The translations under genes were made by a program, and so were the position numbers. Shown piece after piece: positions 27,282-35,173 of a stretch of DNA of 64,000 bases (positions are counted from its first letter, which is position 1; every line of letters starts with the position of its first letter). Source of the stretch: Pseudomonadota bacterium (GTDB taxonomy: Bacteria; Desulfobacterota; Desulfobulbia; Desulfobulbales; JAGXFP01); assembly GCA_018823285.1 (NCBI GenBank), contig JAHJIQ010000002.1, forward strand, positions 28,617-92,616. The letters are read 5' to 3'. Under the pieces are notes generated by a model. The model was given only the letters and a program-made list of their open reading frames with translations, searched no databases and was not told where the DNA came from.

Positions 27282-28400
27282 TTATGAGTGGTCGCGGTCG
27301 GATTCTTTCTCACCAAGTTTCTTGGTTGCCACAGCGGCCGCGCCAATCGCCGCTCCGGCAACACCGGCGGCGAGAGCTGCAGCACCGGCTGATATTGATG
27401 ACCCTCGGTCAGCAGTTATTGGAGCATGAATCGCCGAAGGGGTGATCTGTTTGACCTCCGCCTGGGTGTGAAGCGGGATGGTGAACCCGACCCCCTGTTC
27501 GGTACAGCCGAAGCAGGGATGCCCCGTTCCGACCGGCCAGGCCCCGGAGCCGACATCGCAGAAAGGGACCGCCGGGCAGTTAGCATAGGTCATGGGGCCC
27601 TTGCAGCCGAGCTTATAGAGGCAGTATCCCTGACGATGTCCGTCGTCACCGAACTTCTCGGCAAAACGTCCGGCATCAAAATGGGGACGCCGCTCACAGT
27701 TTTCATGGATCAGCCGGCCGTAGGCAAATTTCGGCCGCCCTTTTTCATCGAGGGCCGGCAGCTTTTTGAAAGTCAGGAAGTGCAAAACAGTGGAAAGGAA
27801 GTTATACGGATTCGGGGGGCAACCCGGAATGGTAACAACCGTATGGCCTTTCAGTACCTGGGGCAACCCGGTGGCCCCGGTGGGATTCGGCCCGGAGGAA
27901 GGAATGCCACCCCAGGAAGCACAGGACCCGATGGCAACCAGCGCCGCCGCCTTGGCAGCGGTTTCCTTCACGATGTCCACAAATGGCCGGCCGGCGATCT
28001 GGCAGTAGACTCCGCCATCCTTTAACGGAATTGCGCCTTCGACCACCAGAATGAACTTGCCGTGGTTCTCCTCGATGGAGCGGTGCATAAAGTCCTCGGC
28101 CTGATGACCGGCTCCGACATTCAATGTTTCGTTATAATCAAGGGAAATGAGGTCCAGAATCAGACTTTCGAGGGTGGGGTGGGAAGGCCTGAGGAGCGTT
28201 TCGGTGCAGCCGGTACACCCCTGGCCGGACAACCAGATGACCGTTGGTCTTCTGGCCGAAGTGATGGCTTCGGCAATCTGTGGCGCAACCTCGAGAGGCA
28301 GCCCCATACTTGCAGCCATCACCGTACAGAATTTCATAAAATCACGGCGGGAAACGCCGCTCAGCCTGCCTGTAACCTTTTCAAAGTGTGTCTGCTTCAT
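27282..28400 (-). CDS. hybO: Periplasmic [NiFe] hydrogenase small subunit
   Basis: Electron-transfer subunit of 372 residues. A twin-arginine signal (SRRDFMKFC, Arg18-Arg19) exports the folded heterodimer. The proximal cluster region begins with GQGCTGCTE, and later cysteines (GSCASWGG, PGCPPNP, the CERRPHFD to CPAVPFC block, GHPCFGC) ligate the three Fe-S centres. A C-terminal Ala/Gly-rich helix (~335-360) looks like a membrane anchor, as in Hyb-type enzymes. First gene of an 11-gene operon; AGAGGGG precedes the ATG. Confidence 0.96.
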   Translation of the reverse strand: MKQTHFEKVTGRLSGVSRRDFMKFCTVMAASMGLPLEVAPQIAEAITSARRPTVIWLSGQGCTGCTETLLRPSHPTLESLILDLISLDYNETLNVGAGHQAEDFMHRSIEENHGKFILVVEGAIPLKDGGVYCQIAGRPFVDIVKETAAKAAALVAIGSCASWGGIPSSGPNPTGATGLPQVLKGHTVVTIPGCPPNPYNFLSTVLHFLTFKKLPALDEKGRPKFAYGRLIHENCERRPHFDAGRFAEKFGDDGHRQGYCLYKLGCKGPMTYANCPAVPFCDVGSGAWPVGTGHPCFGCTEQGVGFTIPLHTQAEVKQITPSAIHAPITADRGSSISAGAAALAAGVAGAAIGAAAVATKKLGEKESDRDHS

Positions 28401-28548
28401 TTATCCCCTCTTTGATTAGGGTTTAAGTCGGTCTCACAATGAGGCCGGTTTGCTCTGGTGAAAACCTTAACACATCTATGTCGTTGCCCGCCGTCGCAAC
28501 TGACGGAATGCTCATCATGGCTTCGGGGCTCGGGCTGCAAGCCTCTTT

Positions 28549-28577
28549 TTTACACCACCAAAACTGAATCAAGTCAA
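28549..28577 (-). promoter_or_regulatory. Candidate promoter of the hydrogenase operon
   Basis: On the minus strand TTGACT (plus 28572-28577), 17-nt spacer, TGTAAA (plus 28549-28554). It predicts a leader of about 140 nt before hybO, containing a small hairpin (CCGTC/GACGG) and other GC-rich pairing potential. I see no known riboswitch consensus in it. Confidence 0.55.
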
Positions 28578-28586
28578 GAAAATTTC

Positions 28587-28602
28587 CTGAATCGCGATTC
28601 AG
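28587..28602. promoter_or_regulatory. 16-bp palindrome upstream of the hydrogenase promoter
   Basis: CTGAATCGCGATTCAG is a perfect palindrome ending 10 bp upstream of the candidate -35 box. This position suits an activator site for the hydrogenase operon. It may equally serve the divergent gene at 28726. No regulator is identified. The rest of the 325-nt gap is AT-rich without a gene. Confidence 0.4.
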
Positions 28603-28725
28603 CTTTCCGTGATATTTCCGCAACAAATACTATTATCCAAATGATTTCACGTTTCATGGGAACATTTCCATCTTTTTTTAAAAATTTATTTTAGCCTTCA
28701 ATTTTTTGCAGTACCCTTCCGGCCC

Positions 28726-29889
28726 ATGACAAAAAGAAATCACTCCTTAAATTCAGGTCTGATCGACCCGGCCACTCTGCTCAGGGAAATCCTAGTCGAG
28801 GAGAGCGCCTCCGGATACCCCCTTGCCCGCGAAATTCTTGCCCGGGCTGGAAAAATTCCGTTTAAGGTTGTCCCGGACGGATATAATCCCATGGCCGCCG
28901 ATGAAAAAAAAAGCAGGACCGATTTTACCGGGAACCTGAACCGGGGCAAGAACATCCTGCTCCTCACCATCAACCGGGGCAGGTTTTTCAAGCCCTGTCC
29001 GGCCACCCGTGAATATCGCTGTTGTGATTATCAGGTGCTGAACATCGGCATGAACTGCCCGATGGACTGTGTGTACTGCATCCTTCAGTCCTACCTCAAC
29101 AATCCCTGGCTCTCGTTTTTCGTAAACACCGACGACCTGTTAAATGAAATGGAAGCAGCGTTCCGGGCAGAACCGGAGCGGTTATGGCGAATCGGGACCG
29201 GTGAATTCACCGACAGCATGGCCCTTGACAGCCTGACCGGGTTGAGCGGAATTCTGATAGATTTCATGAAAGATAAAGAAAATGCGGTCCTTGAGCTGAA
29301 GACCAAGAGCGCTTACATCGAAAACCTGAAAGGGCTCGACCATGGCGGCAGAACCATCCTCGCGTGGTCTTTGAACAGCCCGCCGATCATGGGACGGGAG
29401 GAGCTGAAAACAGCGTCTCTCAACCAGCGGCTTGATGCGGCGGCTGAATGCGCTGCCCTCGGTTATCGGCTGGCCTTTCATTTCGACCCGATCATCCATC
29501 ACCCCGGCTGGCAGGATGGATACTGCAGCACCATTCAGACTCTGTATGCAAAGGTTCCGGCAGAAAGCATCGTCTGGATCAGCATGGGCTGCCTCAGGTA
29601 CATCCCGAAACTGAAAGAAATAGCCACCGACCGTTTCCCTAAATCAAGATTTTTTTACGATGAATTCGTCATGGGGTTGGACGGCAAAAGCCGCTACTTC
29701 CGCACCCAAAGAACAGAGATGTACAAACAGATCTACAGCGAGCTGAAACGTTTTGCCGCAGAATCAACCTGTATCTACCTGTGCATGGAAAGCGACGAGA
29801 TCTGGCAGGAGGTTTTCGGGTACACCCCAAGTGAACACTCCACTCTGCCGACCATGCTCGACCGCGCCGCGGGGCTTCAGAACAGCTGA
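28726..29889 (+). CDS. Spore-photoproduct-lyase-like radical SAM protein
   Basis: Radical SAM enzyme of 387 residues. The cluster motif is CPMDCVYC (Cys111, Cys115, Cys118, spacing CX3CX2C), followed by a Gly-rich and barrel-like region (GTGEFTDSMALD, LELKTKSA, AWSLNSP, HFDPIIHH), the pattern of the SplB/COG1533 family. True spore photoproduct lyases repair thymine dimers in spore-formers. This organism class is not expected to sporulate, so the substrate is open: DNA lesion repair or another role. No obvious SD. It is divergent from the hydrogenase operon and followed by convergent small genes. Confidence 0.82.
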   Translation: MTKRNHSLNSGLIDPATLLREILVEESASGYPLAREILARAGKIPFKVVPDGYNPMAADEKKSRTDFTGNLNRGKNILLLTINRGRFFKPCPATREYRCCDYQVLNIGMNCPMDCVYCILQSYLNNPWLSFFVNTDDLLNEMEAAFRAEPERLWRIGTGEFTDSMALDSLTGLSGILIDFMKDKENAVLELKTKSAYIENLKGLDHGGRTILAWSLNSPPIMGREELKTASLNQRLDAAAECAALGYRLAFHFDPIIHHPGWQDGYCSTIQTLYAKVPAESIVWISMGCLRYIPKLKEIATDRFPKSRFFYDEFVMGLDGKSRYFRTQRTEMYKQIYSELKRFAAESTCIYLCMESDEIWQEVFGYTPSEHSTLPTMLDRAAGLQNS

Positions 29890-29910
29890 TTCCGGACCCG
29901 GAAAAAATTC

Positions 29911-30147
29911 CTAGTGGATTTGCGGAGATGAATCTCTTCCGCTGCAACTCTTGTGATAGTCGATAATGGCATTGATCTCGGCTGGCGACATCTGACCGAG
30001 GGCCTTGCTCAGATTGTCGGCATTCAATTTCCGGATATTTCTGACCGGACAATCGAGATTCAGCAGATTATGCCCATGTGGGCAATGTTCAACCAGAGTT
30101 TTTACTTCCTGCAACTTCAGATTGTGTCCGTCATTATTCTTCGCCAT
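29911..30147 (-). CDS. Hypothetical small protein, 78 residues
   Basis: Unrecognised. Hydrophilic, beginning MAKNNDGHNLKLQEVKTLVE, with CPHGHN, DCPVRN and a final CSG giving a few Cys/His residues, and a helical LSPAEINAIIDYHKSC-like tail (SPAEINAIIDYHKSC). No signal peptide or membrane segment. AGGGGG lies 7 nt before the ATG, and the start overlaps the stop of the next upstream gene as TAATG, supporting a real two-gene unit. Confidence 0.6.
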   Translation of the reverse strand: MAKNNDGHNLKLQEVKTLVEHCPHGHNLLNLDCPVRNIRKLNADNLSKALGQMSPAEINAIIDYHKSCSGRDSSPQIH

Positions 30148-30362
30148 TATCGGTCCCCCTTAATTGAATAATGATAAGAGTTACTGTCCCCATTATACTC
30201 TTGGTGGATTTTTCCCACAAGGCGCAGACTTTTCCCTGCAAAATTTGAGAAACTCATAAAAACCTGTTCCCTCTCCAGTTCCTGCAGAAAACTTTCCCGG
30301 CAGGGCCATTCCGGCAAATCGTCCCCTTGGAAGCGCAGAGCAAACACCCTCTCGTCAAGCAA
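30147..30362 (-). CDS. Hypothetical small protein, 71 residues
   Basis: Unrecognised. The frame begins at a TTG (30360-30362) with GAGGG about 10 nt upstream and encodes a mixed hydrophilic protein (LDERVFALRFQGDDLPEW to the end YHYSIKGDR). No signal, helix or metal motif stands out. Its stop overlaps the next ATG (TAATG), so it would be translated together with the 78-residue protein. Confidence 0.5.
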   Translation of the reverse strand: MLDERVFALRFQGDDLPEWPCRESFLQELEREQVFMSFSNFAGKSLRLVGKIHQEYNGDSNSYHYSIKGDR

Positions 30363-30483
30363 TTTTCACCCTCGGAAAACAATTGCCTTTAAACGGCGAG
30401 AAACTTGTATTAGAGTCTTTTTTTGACAACCCCGTCCGGCCGGGATCACAACATCCTCGGCGTGACGGCAACTGAACCCTTTT

Positions 30484-30537
30484 TTCACCCTTCGGGTACA
30501 CGTTTCGTACGAGCAGGCTAGCTGCTCAACCGAAGCT
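30484..30537 (+). repeat. Dispersed stem-loop repeat, copy 2 (upstream of ssb)
   Basis: CACCCTTCGGGTACACGTTTC, then GTACGAGCAG-GCTAG-CTGCTCAAC (stem 30511-30516 and 30522-30527) and CGAAGCTT, in the same sense as ssb and ending 40 nt before its ATG. Nearly identical to the complement of 5262-5316, with a different stem loop. Confidence 0.8.
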
Positions 30538-30577
30538 TGATACCTGTAATCAACTCTTTATCAGCAAGGAATGAAAG

Positions 30578-30982
30578 ATGATCAACAAGGCAATTCTCAT
30601 CGGCAACCTCGGAGGGGACCCGGAAATGCGCTATACCCAGAGCGGAAGCGCTGTGGCCAATTTCAATCTGGCCACCACCGAAACCTGGACCAAGGACGGC
30701 AAGAAAGAAGAAAAAACAGAATGGCACAGGATTGTCGCTTTTCAGCGCCTCGGGGAGATCTGCGGCGAATACCTCTCCAAGGGAAGCCGGGTGTATATCG
30801 AGGGCAAGATCCAGACCCGTCAGTGGGAAGACCGTGACGGCAACAAAAGATACACGACCGAAATCGTCGCCCGGGAGATGAAGATGTTGAGCCCCCGTGG
30901 CTCCGGAGGAGACCAGATGCCCTCCTACAACGATGAGCCGCCCCTGCCTGAACCATCAATGGGGGATGATGTTCCGTTTTAA
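30578..30982 (+). CDS. ssb: Single-stranded DNA-binding protein
   Basis: OB-fold protein of 134 residues that coats single-stranded DNA in replication, recombination and repair. It begins [20 protein letters not shown] and shows the standard core ([24 protein letters not shown]). A Gly/Pro-rich linker leads to the acidic tail DDVPF that docks partner proteins. AAGGA precedes the ATG by 6 nt. Stands alone with its own terminator. Confidence 0.97.
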   Translation: MINKAILIGNLGGDPEMRYTQSGSAVANFNLATTETWTKDGKKEEKTEWHRIVAFQRLGEICGEYLSKGSRVYIEGKIQTRQWEDRDGNKRYTTEIVAREMKMLSPRGSGGDQMPSYNDEPPLPEPSMGDDVPF

Positions 30983-31132
30983 CCCCTTGTTTCAAATCTC
31001 GGTTTGAGCGCCTTAAAAGCAGCGGGAAATCTCACTGTTTGAAACTGGGCGCAGAGCACCGGATGAGGATCTTCGTTTCTCCGGTTATTCTGCCGTTTTA
31101 GAACAGTGGCTCTCCGCTGTCTCAGTCCTGTG

Positions 31133-31175
31133 AAAAAGAGCCTTTCGCGCACTGCTGTCGAAAGGCTCTTTTTTT
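31133..31175 (+). terminator. Terminator after ssb
   Basis: Fifteen-bp stem AAAAAGAGCCTTTCG (31133-31147) with its complement at 31159-31173, an 11-nt loop and a T run. About 150 nt after the ssb stop. Confidence 0.9.
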
Positions 31176-31271
31176 CTTGATTCGACCGCAACTTGACACA
31201 CCGGCCAAGCAAAATTATATGTTTGGCAGACAGAAAAATTTAATTACAACCGCTAACCGGAACTAAATTTC

Positions 31272-32231
31272 ATGGACTACTATAAAGTACTCGGTGTCGA
31301 CCGGAAGGCCGACGCGGGTCAGATCAAAAAAGCGTATCGCAAACTCGCCCTCAAATATCACCCCGACCGCAACAAGGGGGATAAAGAAGCGGAAGAGACA
31401 TTTAAAAAGATCAGTGAAGCGTATGCCGTTCTGTCCGACAAGGAGAAAAGGCAGCAATACGACACCTTCGGTGCGGAAGGCTTCCAGCAACGATACAGTC
31501 AGGAAGACATTTTCCGTAACGTTGACCTGGGCGACATCTTAAAAGAGTTCGGAATCAATTTCGGCGGCGGCGCCACCTCATTCACCTTTGGCTCCTCCAG
31601 AGGAGGGACGGGAGCAAATCCCTTCGGTGCTTTTTTCCAGCAGGGTGGCGGACAACCCGGTGGCGGCTGACGCTCTTCTTCCTTTGGAGGCGGTCAGTCT
31701 CATCAAATAAAGGGGAACGATCTCAGTCTGGAAATGGCCATCACCCTGCCTGAAGTTCTGCACGGCGCAGAAAAAACCATCTCCCTCGGACGGGGTCTTT
31801 CCTCTGAAAAAGTTTCAGTAAAAATCCCTGCCGGAATATCCAGCGGTAAGAAACTCCGAGTTTCTGGAAAAGGATCTCCATCCCAGATGGGCGGCCCTCC
31901 GGGAGACCTCTATCTCCTGATCAAAGTTCTGCCCCATCCGGACTATATCCGTGATGATGACAACCTGATTATGGACAGGAAAATCCCTTTCAGCGCAGCG
32001 GTCCTCGGCGCCACCATTGAGGTGCCGACTCTGGAGGGGAAAAAGCTGCAGGTCAAGGTGCCGGCAGGAACCCAAGCCAACGCCAGGCTTCGCCTTAAAG
32101 GCCATGGCCTACCCACGGGGCCCAAGGGACCCCGGGGAGACCTGTTCGTGAAAGTCAATCTGGAAGTGCCCACAAAACTGAACAAAAACCAGAAAAAACT
32201 CCTGGATGAACTCCAGGAGGCGGGCTTATAG
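31272..32231 (+). pseudogene. DnaJ/CbpA-type co-chaperone interrupted by an in-frame TGA
   Basis: J-domain protein without a zinc-finger domain (class B, CbpA-like). Residues 1-70 form the J domain with the HPD motif (YHPDRN), then a Gly/Phe-rich linker. Codon 133 is TGA (31668-31670). The same frame continues beyond it without any shift: RSSSFGGGQSHQ, then the C-terminal client-binding domains (MAITLPEVLHGAEKTISL to the stop at 32231), for a total of 319 sense codons plus the TGA. Both halves look intact, so this is a single substitution, a sequencing error or a recoded codon. An internal ATG at 31734 could start the C-terminal half, but its SD is weak. The stop overlaps that of convergent purC. 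Confidence 0.85.
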
Positions 32232-33116
32232 TTTTTTGCCGGTGATCTTCTCCAGCGCCTCTTGATAACGATCAGAGGTCCTGGTCAGGACCTCTCCCGG
32301 CAGCCGCGGCGCCGGGGGGGTCTTGTCCCAATCCAGCGAAGAGAGATAGTCCCGAAGATACTGTTTATCGAAACTCGGCTGTCCCTGGCCGGTTTTATAC
32401 TGGTCAACCGGCCAGAATCTCGATGAATCCGGAGTCAACACCTCATCGATCAGAATCAGTTCATCACCATCCCAGCCCAGTTCGAATTTGGTATCTGCAA
32501 TGATGATGCCTTTGGACCTCGCGTAATCGGCCGCTTTTTCGTAGAGGGCCACACAGACCTCGGCGATCCTCCTGGTCTCGTTGGCCCCGACGATCTCCTC
32601 CATTTTTTCCAGAGAGATGTTTTCATCGTGCATCCCCTGTTCCGCCTTGGTGGAAGGTGTAAAAAGAACCTGCGGGAACTTCTCAGATTCCTTCATCCCT
32701 GCGGGCAGCTTGAAACCGCAGACAGTCGTCCCTTTCTGATACGATTTCCAGAAAGAGCCGGAGATATACCCCCGGACAATACATTCAACCGGCAGGGGTT
32801 TTGCCTTTTTCACCAGCATGCTGCGCCCGGCAAGATCCTCGGCATAAGGGGCGCAGGAGGCGGGATATTGCTTCACATCGGCCGTGATGAGATGGGTCGG
32901 AATGACGTCTTTTAAAAAATCAAACCAGAACAGGGACAGGCTCGTGAGTATCCTGCCCTTGTCCGGCACCGGCTCTTCCATAACCACGTCAAAGGCGGAA
33001 ATCCTGTCTGTAGCAACCATCAACAGTTTATCATCCACCTCATAGAGGTCCCGGACCTTGCCGCGATGAACAAGTTTCAGATCGGGAAAATTTGTTTCAG
33101 TAATTGCAGTTGTCAT
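32226..33116 (-). CDS. purC: Phosphoribosylaminoimidazole-succinocarboxamide synthase
   Basis: SAICAR synthetase of 296 residues, purine pathway, ligating aspartate to CAIR with ATP. Motifs HRGKVRDLYEV, ATDRISAFDVV, KKAKPLPVECIVRGY and DTKFELGWD are clear. The ATG at 33114-33116 has AGAGGG 8 nt upstream; a TTG at 33137 is rejected. The 3' end overlaps the convergent dnaJ-like gene by 6 nt. It probably shares a transcript with mutL, 66 nt upstream. The other purine genes here (purE, purD) lie 11 kb away. Confidence 0.96.
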   Translation of the reverse strand: MTTAITETNFPDLKLVHRGKVRDLYEVDDKLLMVATDRISAFDVVMEEPVPDKGRILTSLSLFWFDFLKDVIPTHLITADVKQYPASCAPYAEDLAGRSMLVKKAKPLPVECIVRGYISGSFWKSYQKGTTVCGFKLPAGMKESEKFPQVLFTPSTKAEQGMHDENISLEKMEEIVGANETRRIAEVCVALYEKAADYARSKGIIIADTKFELGWDGDELILIDEVLTPDSSRFWPVDQYKTGQGQPSFDKQYLRDYLSSLDWDKTPPAPRLPGEVLTRTSDRYQEALEKITGKKL

Positions 33117-33182
33117 CGTCTCACCCTCTTGACTCAATATTTTCTAAAATATATTCCCTGCCGACTATTCGATATTCTTTTT

Positions 33183-35087
33183 TCAGGTCCGGTGAAACCA
33201 TTTCCTGATTTCATCCGCAGAAAAAAATCTCACCACTGGCCGACCATGGGGGCAATGGGAGAAGACATCATTTTTCTCCATCTCGCCGAGCAAACTTTCC
33301 AGCTCGGGGAGCAGCAGGGAATGATTGGCCTTGATCGCCGCCTTGCAGGCCATTCCGGCCAGCAGGTGATCAAGGGAGGCCCTGCCGCCCCTAGCAGTTC
33401 CGTCGTCGGCAAGCTGCCGCATGACAGAGAAGAAAACCTCTTCCGGCGGCAGATGAGACATGATGGCAGGAATTGCCTTCAAAACATAGGTCGAACCGCC
33501 GAACTCCTGAAGTTCGAGCCCCAGCCTTGCAAGTTCCCCGCCCTCCTCCTCAATGACCCCAATCTCCTCGGCGGCAAGCTCCATGGTCTTCGGGAACATC
33601 AGCCTCTGGCTGGCCAGTCTCCCTGCCGCCAGCTGGTTTTTCAGCCGCTCGAAGATCAATCTTTCCTGGGCGGCATGCTGGTCAATGGCCACCAGCCCAT
33701 CCTTCCCTTCGCAGAGGATATAGGAATCAAACAGCTGGCCGATGACCCTCAGTTGCCCCATCCGTTTTTCCGCTTCAGTTCCGGCGGCTCTCCTTTCAGG
33801 CTCATGACCCTCGGTCCCGGTTGAGCCATCCGGGGGACTCCCCAATCGGGCAGCAGATGTCTCCCCGACCTGAACATCATAACGGACAACGGGTTCCGAG
33901 AACAGCGAAGCCGGGACGGTCTTCTCAATCTTTGTCTCCCGGGGGGCAGCAGACTCCCTGGGGAAAGCAGCAGCGTCCCGCGCCACATGCCGGTCCGGAA
34001 AAAGACGCTCCTTCTCGGCGGTCGCCCCGATACCGCCCTGAACAGGACTCCGCCCCCCACCGAAAAGCGCCGTTCTGATCCCGCTCTGGTAGTTCAACAA
34101 TGCCTGCCCGACCGCAGAAACGATGGCCTGATGGACCTGCCCGGATTTATGAAATCTCACTTCCTGCTTGGTCGGATGGACGTTGACATCAATCACATTG
34201 GCGGGCAGGTCAAGGGAGATCACTCCGGCGGGCTGGCGGCCAATCATCAGAAAGTTCCTCATCCCTTCCGCAACCGCATGGGTAATCAGGCGATCCCGCA
34301 CCGGCCGGCCGTTGACAAAGGCCCTGAGCCGGGCAGCCGGGCCATGGGGCTGGTCGGGAGGCAGAAGGAAACCGGAAACCTTCAGTTCCGTTCCAGCATC
34401 AGCAGCGGCCAGGTCAAGAAGGACCTCCTCCCCGCCAAGACCGAGGAGCAGCCTGATCCTGGAAACAACGCCGCTCTTTCCCACCCCGGGAAGAGCAAGA
34501 ATTTCCCGGCCGTTCACCGCATACTTCAGTGAACACTCAGGGGAAACCAGTCCGTAGTTTTTGACAACCTCATCGATATGGGCAAGTTCGGTGCGGGTGG
34601 TTTTCAGGAATTTTTTTCTGGCCGGAACATTGCCGAACAGGTCTCTCACCTCGACCACCGTTCCGCGCTGACAGCCCATTTCATGGACCTTCACAACCTT
34701 GCCGAAACGCACTTCAACCTTACATCCCAGTGGAAAGTCAACCGGTCTGGAGGTGATGGACATTCTGGATACCGAAGCAATGCTGGGGACCGCCTCACCC
34801 CGGAAACCGAGGGTCTTGATTTGATCGAGTTCTTCTACGGACGAGATCTTGCTGGTCGCGTGTCTTTCAAGACAGAGGAGGACATCGTCCTGGTCCATGC
34901 CCCCACCGTCATCGATCACCCGCAACAGGGACGTGCCGCCACCCTCAACCTGAATGGAGATATTCCGGGCCCCGGCGTCAAGGGAGTTCTCCAGGAGTTC
35001 CTTGACAACCGACGCAGGCCTCTCGACAACCTCTCCGGCAGCGATCTGGTTCGCCAGATTCTCGGGAAGTATCCTTATTCTGGACAA
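33183..35087 (-). CDS. mutL: DNA mismatch repair protein MutL
   Basis: Mismatch-repair matchmaker of 634 residues. The N-terminal GHKL ATPase has NQIAAGEVVERPASVVKELLENS, DDGGGMD, ERHATSKI and GFRGEAV. The C-terminal domain has DQHAAQERLIFE, the metal-binding endonuclease motif, plus CKAAIKA and CPHGRP. It is therefore the nicking type of MutL found in organisms without MutH, rather than the E. coli type. The central ~340-440 linker is low-complexity. Sits between an M23 peptidase gene and purC. Confidence 0.96.
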   Translation of the reverse strand: MSRIRILPENLANQIAAGEVVERPASVVKELLENSLDAGARNISIQVEGGGTSLLRVIDDGGGMDQDDVLLCLERHATSKISSVEELDQIKTLGFRGEAVPSIASVSRMSITSRPVDFPLGCKVEVRFGKVVKVHEMGCQRGTVVEVRDLFGNVPARKKFLKTTRTELAHIDEVVKNYGLVSPECSLKYAVNGREILALPGVGKSGVVSRIRLLLGLGGEEVLLDLAAADAGTELKVSGFLLPPDQPHGPAARLRAFVNGRPVRDRLITHAVAEGMRNFLMIGRQPAGVISLDLPANVIDVNVHPTKQEVRFHKSGQVHQAIVSAVGQALLNYQSGIRTALFGGGRSPVQGGIGATAEKERLFPDRHVARDAAAFPRESAAPRETKIEKTVPASLFSEPVVRYDVQVGETSAARLGSPPDGSTGTEGHEPERRAAGTEAEKRMGQLRVIGQLFDSYILCEGKDGLVAIDQHAAQERLIFERLKNQLAAGRLASQRLMFPKTMELAAEEIGVIEEEGGELARLGLELQEFGGSTYVLKAIPAIMSHLPPEEVFFSVMRQLADDGTARGGRASLDHLLAGMACKAAIKANHSLLLPELESLLGEMEKNDVFSHCPHGRPVVRFFSADEIRKWFHRT

Positions 35088-35173
35088 TGGTCACACGCCC
35101 CGGTCGGTTTGAGATGATACATCCCTCGACAGCAGCCCCCCGGATGGAATTGAACCGGGCTGGATGATCTCAA

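Noticed and set aside
27269..27385. 39-residue upstream extension of HybA
   Set aside because: Overlaps the small-subunit gene and would hide the Tat signal; ATG 27268 has a good SD.
31668..31670. Selenocysteine at the DnaJ TGA
   Set aside because: Downstream sequence gives only a weak hairpin without a recognisable bacterial SECIS loop, and no Sec-type DnaJ is known to me.
35142..35156. T-loop-like GGTTCAATTCC (minus strand), possible tRNA
   Set aside because: The T-stem does not pair, and no anticodon or acceptor arms are found around it.
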